Source: Micromonospora sp. M71_S20 (GTDB lineage Bacteria > Actinomycetota > Actinomycetes > Mycobacteriales > Micromonosporaceae). Taken from it: DNA of 64,000 bases. The notes beneath the pieces were generated by a model. That model did no database searches and had not been told where the DNA came from. It worked only from the letters and a program-made list of their open reading frames with translations. This document shows positions 33,493-43,792 of the stretch, in pieces. Position 1 is the first letter of the stretch. Each line of letters opens with the position of its first letter. The translations under genes were made by a program, and so were the position numbers. The stretch spans positions 1,488,001-1,552,000 of the forward strand of contig NZ_RCCV01000001.1 of NCBI RefSeq assembly GCF_003664255.1, in the 5' to 3' direction.

Positions 33493-34281
33493 TCAGGCGG
33501 GTGTCAGGCGCCAGTAGCCGAGCGGATTGTGGAAGAGGTCGTCGATCTCGTGGCGGTCGTCCGGGCGGTGCTCCAGCAGCCAACGCGGGGAGTCGGCGGT
33601 GAGACGGAACCCTTCGCCGTCGGCCATCTCCGCCGCCCGCTCGTCGGTCAGGAGGTACAGCGCCAGCGTGTCCATCAGGGTGACGCGCTCCTCGACCCCG
33701 CCGTCGGTCGTCAGGAGTTCCACGTCGGGCGCGCCGAGCAGGTGCATGCCGCAGCTGTACGACGACTCGCCGGCGCGGATCGGTCGCTTGACCGTGGCGC
33801 GGTACAGCACGCCGGCCAGCTCCGCGTCCGTCGTCGCGGCGGCTGCCTCGTCGGCCAGGGAGAGCCACCGGTCCCGCCCGTGCGCGACACCGTTGCTCTC
33901 GTTCTTCACGGCGGTGGCACCGGAGCGCAGGAGTGCGGCCGACACGGCCAGCGCCGCGCGCGAGACCTCCAGCAGCGTCGGCCGCAGCAGTCGCGGTGGC
34001 ATCGTGACAGCCCGCAGGGGCCGGGACAGCACGTACGCGACGCTGTCGTGCGCCTCCACCGCCGCCCAGTCGGCGTCGGTGAAGCTGGCCCCGGCCAGGC
34101 TCGCCCCGAACGCGTAGGACATCCGCGGGTCGTGCCCCCGTTCGGAGTACTCGTCGTCGAGCGTGAAGCCGGCCGCGGCTCCCGCCTCGGCCGCGACCCT
34201 GCCCACCGTGTCGAAGTCCAGGCCGGCGCCGAGCACGCACAGCACCGGACGGGGCAACAGCTGAGCGGGATCGGCGAGCAT
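33493..34281 (-). CDS. Uncharacterised protein, weakly DUF4261-like
   Basis: A 262-residue soluble protein. Recognisable stretches are AALLRSGATAVKNESNGVAHGRDRWLSLAD and SSYSCGMHLLGAPDVELLTT, which recall DUF4261-type proteins, but I am not certain. No catalytic motif is evident. The ATG at 34281 has a -10 box (TATGTT) 6 nt upstream and no ribosome-binding site; the frame is open for another 54 codons upstream but that part lacks coding character. It is separated from padR by 70 bp on the same strand. Confidence 0.6.
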   Translation of the reverse strand: MLADPAQLLPRPVLCVLGAGLDFDTVGRVAAEAGAAAGFTLDDEYSERGHDPRMSYAFGASLAGASFTDADWAAVEAHDSVAYVLSRPLRAVTMPPRLLRPTLLEVSRAALAVSAALLRSGATAVKNESNGVAHGRDRWLSLADEAAAATTDAELAGVLYRATVKRPIRAGESSYSCGMHLLGAPDVELLTTDGGVEERVTLMDTLALYLLTDERAAEMADGEGFRLTADSPRWLLEHRPDDRHEIDDLFHNPLGYWRLTPA

Positions 34282-34287
34282 GGCGAG

Positions 34288-34293
34288 AACATA
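34288..34293 (-). promoter_or_regulatory. -10 box of a leaderless promoter
   Basis: TATGTT lies 6 nt before the ATG at 34281. Confidence 0.55.
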
Positions 34294-34469
34294 CCGGCAT
34301 TCCCCGTCGCGCAGTCGGGTCGCCGGCGTCCCTGCTGATCCACCGCCGGCCGCGCCGGGTAGTCGGCTGCGTACGGATCTCGTCGCTCGTGGGCAGCTGC
34401 GGCCACTCGTCGACACGACTCTCCCGCTGAGGCTCACGCCCACGAGCGCGGCGAGACCAACAGCACCAC

Positions 34470-34489
34470 CGGAAAGATCGTTCTTTCCG
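34470..34489. promoter_or_regulatory. 8-bp palindrome upstream of the SnoaL-like gene
   Basis: CGGAAAGA and TCTTTCCG flank a 4-nt centre, 80 bp before the SnoaL-like start, in a patch richer in A/T than its surroundings. It may be an operator or a small hairpin. The rest of the 287-bp intergenic region shows nothing else. Confidence 0.35.
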
Positions 34490-34568
34490 TCGTCGCCTGA
34501 GGCCCGCCCTCACACCCGCCCGCGAGGGCCGCTCCCAACCACGTCAACAACAGAGGAGTTCCATCCCA

Positions 34569-34982
34569 ATGAGCAACGCGACACGTACCAGCACGGCCGC
34601 CGTCGTCGAATCCTTCTTCGCGCGGTTCGGCGCCGGCGACGTACCAGGACTCGTCGACCTCTTCGCCGACACGTTCGACTTCGTGGTCAACGGGACCCCG
34701 GACATCCCCTGGTCCGGGCGGCGCTCCACCCCGGCCGAACTGCCGGACTTCTTCGGCTCGTTCGGACGCGTACTCGGACCGGCCCAGGAATACGAGATCA
34801 CGGCGACGGTCGTCGACGGGGAGAACGCGGTCGTGCTCGGGCACAACAAGTTCGAGGTCCTCGCCACCGGGAAGTCGTTCACCAACCACTTCGCCCTGCA
34901 CATCGCCGTCAGGGACGGCAAGATCACGACCTACCACATGTACGAGGACACCCATGCGATCGACGCCGCGTTCGCGGGCTGA
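34569..34982 (+). CDS. SnoaL-like / NTF2-fold protein
   Basis: A 137-residue protein of the SnoaL/ketosteroid-isomerase-like NTF2 fold: VVESFFARFGAGDVPGLVDLFADTFDFVVNG, then WSGRRSTPAELPDFF and HIAVRDGKITTYHMYEDTHAIDAAF. Members are isomerases, hydrolases or simple binding proteins; the ligand here is unknown. It has GAGGAG about 10 nt before the ATG. It is a single gene with a strong hairpin downstream and a small palindrome upstream. No polyketide genes are near, so a biosynthetic role is not supported. Confidence 0.8.
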   Translation: MSNATRTSTAAVVESFFARFGAGDVPGLVDLFADTFDFVVNGTPDIPWSGRRSTPAELPDFFGSFGRVLGPAQEYEITATVVDGENAVVLGHNKFEVLATGKSFTNHFALHIAVRDGKITTYHMYEDTHAIDAAFAG

Positions 34983-35010
34983 GTCGCGGACCGGCTGACC
35001 CGGGTCGAGC

Positions 35011-35053
35011 CGTGCGGTGATCGGAACCGACCGCCGGATCCGATCACCGCACG
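35011..35053. terminator. Bidirectional terminator between SnoaL-like gene and ppx
   Basis: A perfect 15-bp stem (CGTGCGGTGATCGGA with its complement) and a 13-nt loop lie between convergent genes. Confidence 0.85.
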
Positions 35054-35113
35054 CTGTGCCTCACCACCGTCGTGGAGCAGGGTCTCCAGGTTCGCCAGGC
35101 CCTCCTGCGCGGT

Positions 35114-36055
35114 TCAGGCCAGCGACCAGGCGGTGCCGTCGAGGATGTCGTGCTCGGAGGCGACCACCGAGTCCATCCCGGCCCGCTCCATGATCACCCG
35201 GAGCACCAGGGCACCCGCCCCGATCACGTCCGCGCGGCCCGGGTGCATCACCGGGATCGCCAGCCGCTGCTCCCGGCTCTTGCCGAGCAGGTCGGCGGTC
35301 ACGTCGGCCACCGCGTCGTACGGGACCCGGGCGTGATGGATGCGCTCCGGGTCGTACTCCCGGAGGCCCTCGGCGACCGCGACCACGGTGGTGACCGACC
35401 CGGCGAGCCCGACCAGCGTGGCCGCCTGCCGGCCCGGCACGGCCTCCAGCGCCCGGTCCACCGCGACCGCGATGTCGGCCTGCGCCGCGGCGACCTCGTC
35501 CAGCGCCGGCGGGTCGCCGTGCAGGTGCCGCTCGGTCATCCGGACGCAGCCGATGTCCATCGAGATGGCCGCCTCGACGCCGCCCGCGCGGGTGCCGACG
35601 ACGAACTCGGTCGAGCCGCCGCCGATGTCGACGACCAGGTACGGCTCGCGCGCGTCGGCGGGCAGCCCGCGCACCGCGCCGGTGAAGGAGAGCCGCGCCT
35701 CCTCGTCGCCGGTCACCACCTCGGGCGCGACGCCGAGGGTCCGCTCGACCATCTCGCGGAACTCGGCGGCGTTGGAGGCGTCCCGGGAAGCCGACGTGGC
35801 GCACATCCGCACCCGCTCCGCGCCCAGCTTCTCGATCTCGGCGGCGTACGAGGCCAGCGCGACCCGGGTGCGTTCGATCGCCTCCGGGGCCAGCCGCCCC
35901 GTCTTGTCTACGCCCTGGCCGAGGCGCACGATCTCCATCCGCCGGCTCAGGTCGGCCAGCGGCGCCTCCGGACCCGCCGAGGCGTCCGGCAGGTCGGCGA
36001 CCAGCAGTCGGATCGAGTTGGTCCCGCAGTCGATGGCGGCCACACGCGTCGTCAC
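35114..36055 (-). CDS. ppx: Ppx/GppA family exopolyphosphatase / guanosine pentaphosphatase
   Basis: A 313-residue ASKHA-fold phosphatase: VAAIDCGTNSIRLLVADL (phosphate 1 region), the second phosphate motif DIGGGSTEFVVG and SLTTV-like SVTTVVAVAEGL. The family degrades polyphosphate or converts pppGpp to ppGpp. The length fits the short actinobacterial Ppx without the C-terminal HD domain. In many actinomycetes it directly follows eno-ftsB-DUF501; here argA, an esterase and a winged-helix gene lie between. The GTG start is leaderless. Confidence 0.9.
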   Translation of the reverse strand: MTTRVAAIDCGTNSIRLLVADLPDASAGPEAPLADLSRRMEIVRLGQGVDKTGRLAPEAIERTRVALASYAAEIEKLGAERVRMCATSASRDASNAAEFREMVERTLGVAPEVVTGDEEARLSFTGAVRGLPADAREPYLVVDIGGGSTEFVVGTRAGGVEAAISMDIGCVRMTERHLHGDPPALDEVAAAQADIAVAVDRALEAVPGRQAATLVGLAGSVTTVVAVAEGLREYDPERIHHARVPYDAVADVTADLLGKSREQRLAIPVMHPGRADVIGAGALVLRVIMERAGMDSVVASEHDILDGTAWSLA

Positions 36056-36062
36056 GCCAGAA

Positions 36063-36068
36063 ACCCTA
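36063..36068 (-). promoter_or_regulatory. -10 box of a leaderless promoter for ppx
   Basis: TAGGGT lies 7 nt before the GTG at 36055, in the 15-bp gap after the winged-helix gene stop. Confidence 0.55.
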
Positions 36069-36070
36069 CG

Positions 36071-37063
36071 TCAGGCGGGGCCGCCGGGCTGGACGACGTC
36101 GCGGCCGAGCAGTTCGGTGCCGAGCGGCGTCAACCGGTGCAGCACCGCGCCGCCGTCCCGGACGCTGACGACCAGCCCGGCCGCCCGCAACGCCCCCGCG
36201 TGCTCGGACGCCGAGGAGATGCTGATCCCGACGGCCCGGCCGAGCGCCGTGGTGGTGTGCCGGCCGGGGCCGGCGAGGCGGCGCAGCACCGCCGCCCGGG
36301 TCGCCCCCAGCAGGCGGCCCAGCGGATCGCAGGTGGTGGCGCTGATCAGGCGCGGCATCGGCGCGGGGTACACCACCAGCACCGGCCGACCGGGCTCCAC
36401 CAGCACCCGGGGATGCGGGCCGGCCAGCGGCGAGGGCAGCAGGAGCAGGCCGTGGCCGGTGCCGGCCAGCGAGGCGCTCCACCAGGTACGCACCGTCAGC
36501 GTCGGCGCCGCCCACCGGATCGCCGGGTGCAGCGCGTTCAGCAGCCCGTCCAGCCCGTGCGTGGCGAGTTGCGCGGTCGCCCCCGCCACGTGATGCCGGT
36601 GCGCCTGCGTCAGGTCGGCCCAGTGCGGCGCGAGCACCGCGTCGTGCCAGGTGCCCAGGGCCCGGCCGAACAGGTTCATCGTCTCCCCGTCGGCCTCGGC
36701 GAACCGCCTGCGCAGCGGCGTCGCGGGCAGCTGCGCGTACGCGGCGGTCACCTCCGCCCGGATGCGCCCGACGGGGGCCGCCCGGATCGCCTCCAGACCG
36801 GCGGCGACCGATTCCAGGCCGTCCAGCGGGGTGAGGAAGTCGGGCAGGCGCCCGCGTGCGGGAAGCAGGTGCCGCAGCACGGAGGCGGCGGACCGGACCG
36901 GACCCGACGCGGAGGCCGCGTCCGCCGCGGGGCCCGGCGTCATCCGGGCCGTGCCCGCGTCGTGCAGCGCCTGGCAGGCCAGCAGGGACATGCCGACCGG
37001 GTGCAGGCGGTCGGCGAAGCGGACCCGGCACAGGTCCGCCAGTCCCAGGCGGAGACGGAGCAT
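36071..37063 (-). CDS. ArsR-like winged-helix transcriptional regulator with long N-terminal domain
   Basis: A 330-residue protein with a C-terminal winged helix (GRLLGATRAAVLRRLAGPG, then TTTALGRAVGISISSASEHAGALRAAGLVVSVRDGGAVLHRLTPLG) and a 250-residue N-terminal domain. This is the actinobacterial DUF5937/ArsR-type layout. The N-terminal part may bind a ligand, which is not known. I chose the ATG at 37063 (MLRLRLGLADLCRVRFADR), the usual start of such proteins. It is divergent from the esterase gene, which is a plausible target. Confidence 0.8.
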   Translation of the reverse strand: MLRLRLGLADLCRVRFADRLHPVGMSLLACQALHDAGTARMTPGPAADAASASGPVRSAASVLRHLLPARGRLPDFLTPLDGLESVAAGLEAIRAAPVGRIRAEVTAAYAQLPATPLRRRFAEADGETMNLFGRALGTWHDAVLAPHWADLTQAHRHHVAGATAQLATHGLDGLLNALHPAIRWAAPTLTVRTWWSASLAGTGHGLLLLPSPLAGPHPRVLVEPGRPVLVVYPAPMPRLISATTCDPLGRLLGATRAAVLRRLAGPGRHTTTALGRAVGISISSASEHAGALRAAGLVVSVRDGGAVLHRLTPLGTELLGRDVVQPGGPA

Positions 37064-37158
37064 GCCAGCAGACTGCCGGTCTTCGGCCTGGACCGAAAGG
37101 GTTGCCCCGTTCGGGCGGGGCAATCCAGTGTGGACCGGGGTCACGGAGGGGGCGGGGC

Positions 37159-38058
37159 GTGCGACGGACGGTGGCAGTGCTGACGGGGCTGGTCTTCGCC
37201 GTCGTCGCCACGGCGTGCGGTGGGGACCGGGGTCAGTCCCGGGTCACGCCGGCCCCGTCGCCTTCGGGGGCCGTCGAGCGCCCCGCCGCCGGCGACCATC
37301 GGCTCACCCTGGCGCACGGCGGGTCCGACCGCCGGTACCTGCTGCACGCCCCGCCCGGCTACGACCCCGCCCGGCCCACCGCGCTGGTGATCGCCCTGCA
37401 CTTCTATCCCGGCAGCGGAGCCCGTCTGCGGGACATGGTGGGGCTGGACGCCGTGGCCGACCGGGAGAACTTCCTGGTCGCGTACCCGGACGGGCGCAAC
37501 GGCGGCTTCAACGCGCTGATCTGCTGCGGGACGACCGACGACGTCGGCTTCCTCAAGGACCTCACCGACCACCTCGTACGGACGTGGCGGGCCGACCCGG
37601 ACCGGGTCTACCTCACCGGGATCTCCAACGGCGGGGACATGAGCTTCCGGGCCGCCGTCGAGGGCGCGGGGCTCTTCGCGGCGATCGGCGTGGTCAGCGG
37701 CGGCTACAGCGGCCCCCGGACCGCCCCCGACACCTACGTGCCCCGGCGACCGGTCTCGGTGATCACCTTCATCGGCGGGCAGGACCGCTACGCCGACGTC
37801 TTCACCGAGGGCGTACGGACCTGGCAGCGACGGCTGCGCTGCACACCGAAGCCCGGCGTACCGCCGGTGGGCGCGCCGCGGGTCACCCGCACCGACGCGC
37901 GGTGCGACGACGGCAGCGACGTGACCGTCTACACCCTGCCCGACATGGGGCACTCGTGGCCCGGGGCGGCATCCGGCGAGCTGGCCGCCCCCGACGCGGG
38001 CCTCGTCGCCACCGAACTCGTCTGGGACTTCTTCGCCGCCCACCCGCGCCGGAGCTGA
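37159..38058 (+). CDS. Secreted lipoprotein esterase of the LpqC / PHB-depolymerase family
   Basis: A 299-residue alpha/beta hydrolase with a lipoprotein signal: TVAVLTGLVFAVVATACGG, in which VATAC is the lipobox, so it should be anchored outside. The nucleophile elbow is GISNGGDMS, the acid is near FIGGQDRYAD and the histidine is in DMGHSWPG. Relatives degrade polyesters or release ferulate from plant wall material. The GTG start is preceded by GGAGGGGG. It is divergent from the winged-helix regulator. Confidence 0.85.
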   Translation: MRRTVAVLTGLVFAVVATACGGDRGQSRVTPAPSPSGAVERPAAGDHRLTLAHGGSDRRYLLHAPPGYDPARPTALVIALHFYPGSGARLRDMVGLDAVADRENFLVAYPDGRNGGFNALICCGTTDDVGFLKDLTDHLVRTWRADPDRVYLTGISNGGDMSFRAAVEGAGLFAAIGVVSGGYSGPRTAPDTYVPRRPVSVITFIGGQDRYADVFTEGVRTWQRRLRCTPKPGVPPVGAPRVTRTDARCDDGSDVTVYTLPDMGHSWPGAASGELAAPDAGLVATELVWDFFAAHPRRS

Positions 38059-38067
38059 GCGGGCCGG

Positions 38068-38093
38068 GCGCGGCCGGCGGCCTCGGGCCGCGC
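38068..38093. terminator. Likely bidirectional terminator
   Basis: A perfect 8-bp stem GCGCGGCC/GGCCGCGC with a 10-nt loop lies between the convergent esterase and argA genes. Confidence 0.5.
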
Positions 38094-38105
38094 GCACCGA
38101 GCCGG

Positions 38106-38642
38106 TCAGAGGCGCAGCAGCATCCGGGTGTTGCCGAGGGTGTTCGGCTTGACCCGTTCCAGGTCGAGGAACTCGGCGACGCCCTCGTCGTAGGAGCGCA
38201 GGAGCTGCTCGTAGACCGGCTGCGGCACGGGCGCGCCGTCGATCTCGGTGAACCCGAACGAGCCGAAGAACCGGGTCTCGAAGGTGAGCACGAAGATCCG
38301 GGCCACCCCCAGCTCACGGGCGCCGTCGATCAGCTCCGCGACGATCCGGTGGCCGAGCTTGCGCCCACGGCAGGAGGGGTCGACCGCCACGGTCCGGATC
38401 TCGGCCAGGTCCTCCCACATCACGTGCAGCGCACCGCAGCCGACCACCGCGCCGTCGCCGGCACGGACCGCGACCCGGAACTCCTGCACGTGCTCGTAGA
38501 GGGTCACGGTGGCCTTGCTGAGCAGCCGCCGGTCGTCGGTGTAGGTGTCGACGAGCCGCCGGATGCCGCGCACGTCCGAGGTGCGGGCCCGCCGCACCAC
38601 GACCTCGTCGGCCCCCGCCACGCCCCCGTCCGCGCCCACCAT
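38106..38642 (-). CDS. argA: Amino-acid N-acetyltransferase (N-acetylglutamate synthase, short type)
   Basis: A 178-residue GNAT enzyme of the short actinobacterial ArgA type, which acetylates glutamate or glutamine for arginine synthesis. Diagnostic stretches are MWEDLAEIRTVAVDPSCRGRKLGHRIV (acetyl-CoA loop), FVLTFETRFFGSFGFTEIDG and the terminal NTLGNTRMLLRL. The kinase-like domain of long ArgA is absent, as expected. The ATG starts 2 nt after the DUF501 stop, so it is in the eno-ftsB-DUF501 transcript. No other arginine genes are in the window. Confidence 0.83.
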   Translation of the reverse strand: MVGADGGVAGADEVVVRRARTSDVRGIRRLVDTYTDDRRLLSKATVTLYEHVQEFRVAVRAGDGAVVGCGALHVMWEDLAEIRTVAVDPSCRGRKLGHRIVAELIDGARELGVARIFVLTFETRFFGSFGFTEIDGAPVPQPVYEQLLRSYDEGVAEFLDLERVKPNTLGNTRMLLRL

Positions 38643-38644
38643 GG

Positions 38645-39202
38645 TCAGTCCGCCACCGGCACGTCCACGCAGGGCCCGGCCGCCCACCACTTCTCCACCA
38701 GCTCCAACGTCTCGTCGCCGAACGGGTTCACCCCGGGCCCGGCCCCGAGCGCGTGCCCGAGGTGCACGTGCAGGCACTTCACCCGGCCGGGCATCCCACC
38801 GGCGGAGATGCCGGCGATCTCGGGCACCTCGCCGATCGCGTCCCGGCGGGCCAGGTAGTCCTCGTGGGCGGCGCGGTAGCGCGCGGCCAGTTCCGGGTCG
38901 GCGGCCAGCCGGTCCGCCATCTCCTTCATCAGCCCCGCCGACTCCAGCCGGCTGCACGCCGCCGTCGCCCGGGGGCAGGTCAGATAGAACAGCGTCGGGA
39001 AGGGGGTGCCGTCGGCCAGGCGCGGAGTCGTCTCCACCACGTCCGGCAGGCCGCAGGGGCAGCGGTGGGCCACGGCCCGGGTGCCCCGGGGCGGGCGTCC
39101 GAGCTGCGCGGCCACCGCGGCCAGGTCGGCCTCGGTGGCCGGTTCGCGCAACGGCGGGGGTACGGAGTCCGCCGCCGGCTCCGGCGGTGGTACGACAGTC
39201 AC
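38645..39202 (-). CDS. DUF501 family protein
   Basis: A 185-residue protein of the DUF501 family: AAQLGRPPRGTRAVAHRCPCGLPDVVETTPRLADG with a cysteine pair, and FPTLFYLTCPRATAACSRLESAGLM. The cysteine/histidine pattern (HRCPCG, CPRATAAC) suggests a bound metal. Function is unknown, but the gene is consistently between ftsB and ppx in actinobacteria. It is 34 bp after ftsB and 2 nt before argA. Confidence 0.87.
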   Translation of the reverse strand: MTVVPPPEPAADSVPPPLREPATEADLAAVAAQLGRPPRGTRAVAHRCPCGLPDVVETTPRLADGTPFPTLFYLTCPRATAACSRLESAGLMKEMADRLAADPELAARYRAAHEDYLARRDAIGEVPEIAGISAGGMPGRVKCLHVHLGHALGAGPGVNPFGDETLELVEKWWAAGPCVDVPVAD

Positions 39203-39236
39203 GATGCTGATCTCTCGTTCGATGCTCGGGTGTTGC

Positions 39237-39875
39237 TCACCTGTCGGGCTGCTCGCCGTTGGCGGCCTGCACGCTCGACCAGAGGGTGTCGTACCAGGAA
39301 GCGGGGGTGACCGGCGCCGACGGGGCCGCGGACGAACCGGCGTCCCGGGCGGCGCCAGCCGGGTCGGAGAGCACCACCAGCAGCGTCTCGCCCGGCGGCC
39401 CCATGAAGAACCGCTCCCTGGCCTGGATCTTGATGTATTCCGGGTCCTGCCACTTGGCCGCCCGCTCGGAGAGCTCCTCGATCGCCTCCCGCTGGGCGGC
39501 CTGGGCGGCCTCCATCCGTTCGATGTCGGCCTGCTGGTCCAGGTAGACGCGCACCGGGTAGGTGTAGGCCAGGGCGAGCGCGATCAGCACCGCGAAGAGC
39601 ACGGTGGCCCGCCCGGTGAAGCCCCGGGAGCGGGGTGCGGAGAGCCGCTTGACGGTGCCGGCGGCCGTACGACGGGCCGCGGCGGGCCGGCTCGCGGAGC
39701 GTACCCCCTCCGCGCCCCGGGCCGCCCCCGGTGCGCGACCGGCCGTGGCCCGCGGCTCGGCGCGGACACCGCCCTCGCGGACCGACGTCCGGGCGCCCCG
39801 GGCCCCGCCCGGCCGGCCGGTGTGACCCGGCCGGCGGGCGGGGCGCTGACCGCCCGGTGTGCGGCGCTGCTGCAT
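39237..39875 (-). CDS. ftsB: FtsB/DivIC-family septum formation protein
   Basis: A 212-residue bitopic protein: a long basic, Ala/Arg/Gly-rich cytosolic tail (1-85), one membrane helix (about 88-105), a coiled coil (about 112-140, QADIERMEAAQAAQREAIEEL) and the conserved DPEYIKIQARERFFMG. FtsB/DivIC links early and late division proteins with FtsL and FtsQ. The disordered tail is longer than in E. coli but normal for actinomycetes. The ATG has GAGGGG 7 nt upstream; a GTG two codons earlier is possible. It follows eno by 32 bp. Confidence 0.87.
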   Translation of the reverse strand: MQQRRTPGGQRPARRPGHTGRPGGARGARTSVREGGVRAEPRATAGRAPGAARGAEGVRSASRPAAARRTAAGTVKRLSAPRSRGFTGRATVLFAVLIALALAYTYPVRVYLDQQADIERMEAAQAAQREAIEELSERAAKWQDPEYIKIQARERFFMGPPGETLLVVLSDPAGAARDAGSSAAPSAPVTPASWYDTLWSSVQAANGEQPDR

Positions 39876-39907
39876 CGTCACACCCCTCCCCCGAGGCCTC
39901 GCGCGTC

Positions 39908-41371
<1,464 letters not shown>

Positions 41372-41424
41372 TCAACCGGCAACGGGTTTGCGCGCGGTTG
41401 ACTTGATCGGCGAGGCTGGTCGCC

Positions 41425-42117
41425 ATGCCCGCCGCCTCGACCACCCTCCGCATGCTCGCCGTGTCGGTCATCGCGTCGCTCACGGTGACCGGTTGCCAGA
41501 CCCTCGACGACGCCGGCCGGGCGATCGGGCGGTCCGACCTGGTGAACGACCTGGCCGCCCGGCTCGACCGGGCCCTGGAGCTGACGTACTCCGCCGACTA
41601 CCAGCTCCCCGGCGGGCAGACCGCCACCATCGCCCAGGCCCAGGATCCGGCCCGCTCCGCATACACCTGGCCCGGCGGCAAGCTCACCGTCACCCCGGAG
41701 GCGACGACCCGCTGCGAGACCGGCGCCGGCCGCGCGACCTGCACCCTGGAGGCACCGCCCGCGCCCAACGCGAAGCCCACGGTGACCATGTTCACCGAGG
41801 CCAAGCAGCGGGGGCTGCTCACGCCGCCGGTCGTCGTGGGGCTGCTCACCACCGCCGCGCTGGACCCGGAGGCGGTGATCGAGCAGAGCGACACCACCCT
41901 CGCCGGCCACCACGCCACCTGCGTCGACGTGACGCAGTCGGCCGGGGACTTCACCGCCTGCGTGACCACCGACGGGGTGCTGGGCAGCTTCACCGGCCGG
42001 GTCGACGGCCGTCAGGTCGAGCTGGCGCTGAGCCGCTACCGCGAGACGGTCGACGGCACCGTGTTCGACCTGCCGCCCGACGCCGGCGTCGTGGACCGCC
42101 GCCCGGCCAGCTCGTGA
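41425..42117 (+). CDS. Hypothetical lipoprotein
   Basis: A 230-residue secreted lipoprotein with the signal MLAVSVIASLTVTGCQ, in which VTGC is the lipobox. The outer domain is beta-rich with four cysteines in pairs (RCETGAGRATCTL and TCVDVTQSAGDFTAC). It resembles LppX/LprAFG-like or unnamed actinobacterial lipoproteins; I cannot assign a ligand. The gene is divergent from eno and converges on the DUF885 gene. A TTGACT element lies 25 bp upstream of the start. Confidence 0.7.
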   Translation: MPAASTTLRMLAVSVIASLTVTGCQTLDDAGRAIGRSDLVNDLAARLDRALELTYSADYQLPGGQTATIAQAQDPARSAYTWPGGKLTVTPEATTRCETGAGRATCTLEAPPAPNAKPTVTMFTEAKQRGLLTPPVVVGLLTTAALDPEAVIEQSDTTLAGHHATCVDVTQSAGDFTACVTTDGVLGSFTGRVDGRQVELALSRYRETVDGTVFDLPPDAGVVDRRPASS

Positions 42118-42140
42118 CCGACCCCCGTCGGCGGGTCCGT

Positions 42141-42154
42141 GCCCGGCGCCGGGC
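42141..42154. terminator. Possible terminator between convergent genes
   Basis: The 14-bp palindrome GCCCGGCGCCGGGC lies midway between the lipoprotein and DUF885 stops. The stem is short with almost no loop, so the call is weak. Confidence 0.35.
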
Positions 42155-42166
42155 CACCGCCCTCCG

Positions 42167-43786
42167 TCACACGCCCAGCAGGGTGCGCAGGTGCCGCGGG
42201 GGCGGGCAGTCGTGGGCGAGCATCGCGTCGTGCCACTCGCGCACCGACACGCCGGCCGGGCGGGCGGCGGCGACCGCGGCCACCTCGCTGTAGCCGACGA
42301 AGTACGTCGAGAGCTGCGTCGAGGTGAGCAGCGCGCGCCGCCACTTGCCGGCCGCCTCCCCCTCCTCCTGGAAGCCCCGCCCGGTCATCAGCGCCATCGC
42401 CTCGGCCTCCGGCAGCTCCTCGCAGTGCACGAGCTGGTCCAGCAGCGCGTTGATGGTCATCCGGAGCTGCATCTTGAGCTGCTGCAACCGCACCGGCAGG
42501 CCGCCGAAGCCGAGGCCCGCCATCAGCTCCTCCGTGTAGACCGCCCAGCCCTCGATGAAGGGGCCCGACTCGGTCAGCGCGCGTACCCGGGTGGGGCCGA
42601 CGTGCCGGCGGGCGTGGGCGAGCTGGAGGAAGTGCCCCGGCATCGCCTCGTGCACCGTCAGGTTGCGGATCATGTGGTCGTTGTACTCGCGGTAGAACGA
42701 CTCGACCCGGTGCGCGGGCCAGTCCGCCGGGGTGGGCGCGATGCAGTAGAAGGTCGGCACGTCCGCCGTCTCCAGCGGGCCGGGCGAGTCGCAGTAGGCG
42801 ACCGCCACGCCACGGGCGAACTGGGGCATCTCCTGGATCACGCACGGATCGTCGACCAGGGTGACCAGGTCGTGGGCGCGCACGAAGTCGGTCGCCTCGT
42901 CCAGGGTGACCGAGGCGAGGTCCACGATCGTGTGGTCGTCCGGATGCTCGGCGGCCAGCAGGTCCAGCGCCCGGCGTACCGTCCCGTCGTCGGCCGGGCC
43001 GCCGACCAGCTCGACGGCCGCCGCGCGGATCTCCTCGCCGACCCGGTCCAGGTTGGCCCAGGCCCGGCGCTGGATCTCGGCGGCGCCCAGCTCGGTGTCG
43101 AGGGTGTGCCACAGCCGCGCCTCCCAGCGGCGGCGGCCCAGCCGTGGGTCCCGCCCGGGGCCGGCGTCGGCGGCCAGGCCCTGGCGCAGCCACGCGACGA
43201 ACTCCTCCAGCGCCGCGATCGCCGCGGTGGCCGCCGGCTCGACCCGGTCGTACAGGGCGGGGGCCTGCGCGAGCAGCCCCGGCACCTCGTCGCGGATGAG
43301 CGCCGCCGTGCCGGTGAACTGCCCGACCGCCGTCTCGGCGTGGATGCGCGGCATGTCGCGCAGCGTCGCGCGCGCGGTCGCCAGCGCGTCCGGTACGGCG
43401 GCGAGCCGACCGGCCAGGCTGGTCAGCCGCACGTCCACCGGGGCGTACGGGCGGGCGAGCAGCGCGTGCAGCAGCGGCCCGGGGTTGTGCCGCAGCGGGT
43501 CCCACTCGTGTGCGCGGATGTCGCCGGACTCGAACAACTCCCGGTCCACGAACGAGGTGAGCAGCGCGTGGTCGACGCGCTCCTCGACGTCCAGGGCGTC
43601 CGGGTCCAGCTCGGCGAGCGCGTCCGCGGCCTCCTTGAGCATGGTCCGGTCGGCCGCGACCGCCTCGGCGGAGAGGTCCGGCAGCCGATCGTCGTACCGG
43701 TGGTCGCCGGTGGAGGTCGCGAGCCCCGGCCGGCTCTGGAGCAACGCGTCGACGATCCGCTCCGCGAGCGGCACAAACGATTCCAC
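42167..43786 (-). CDS. DUF885 family metallopeptidase-like protein
   Basis: A 539-residue protein of the DUF885 family with a zinc-type motif in VHEAMPGHFLQLAHARR (HExxxxH) and downstream acidic residues in FIEGWAVYTEELM. The family looks like gluzincin-type peptidases but substrates are mostly unknown. There is no signal peptide, so it is cytosolic. Its GTG start is leaderless. It lies 22 bp downstream of mazG on the same strand and may also be read from that transcript. Confidence 0.83.
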   Translation of the reverse strand: MESFVPLAERIVDALLQSRPGLATSTGDHRYDDRLPDLSAEAVAADRTMLKEAADALAELDPDALDVEERVDHALLTSFVDRELFESGDIRAHEWDPLRHNPGPLLHALLARPYAPVDVRLTSLAGRLAAVPDALATARATLRDMPRIHAETAVGQFTGTAALIRDEVPGLLAQAPALYDRVEPAATAAIAALEEFVAWLRQGLAADAGPGRDPRLGRRRWEARLWHTLDTELGAAEIQRRAWANLDRVGEEIRAAAVELVGGPADDGTVRRALDLLAAEHPDDHTIVDLASVTLDEATDFVRAHDLVTLVDDPCVIQEMPQFARGVAVAYCDSPGPLETADVPTFYCIAPTPADWPAHRVESFYREYNDHMIRNLTVHEAMPGHFLQLAHARRHVGPTRVRALTESGPFIEGWAVYTEELMAGLGFGGLPVRLQQLKMQLRMTINALLDQLVHCEELPEAEAMALMTGRGFQEEGEAAGKWRRALLTSTQLSTYFVGYSEVAAVAAARPAGVSVREWHDAMLAHDCPPPRHLRTLLGV

Positions 43787-43792
43787 CCGCCG

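Noticed and set aside
34569..34982. Part of a polyketide cluster because of the SnoaL-like fold
   Set aside because: No biosynthetic genes are within the window; the fold is widespread.
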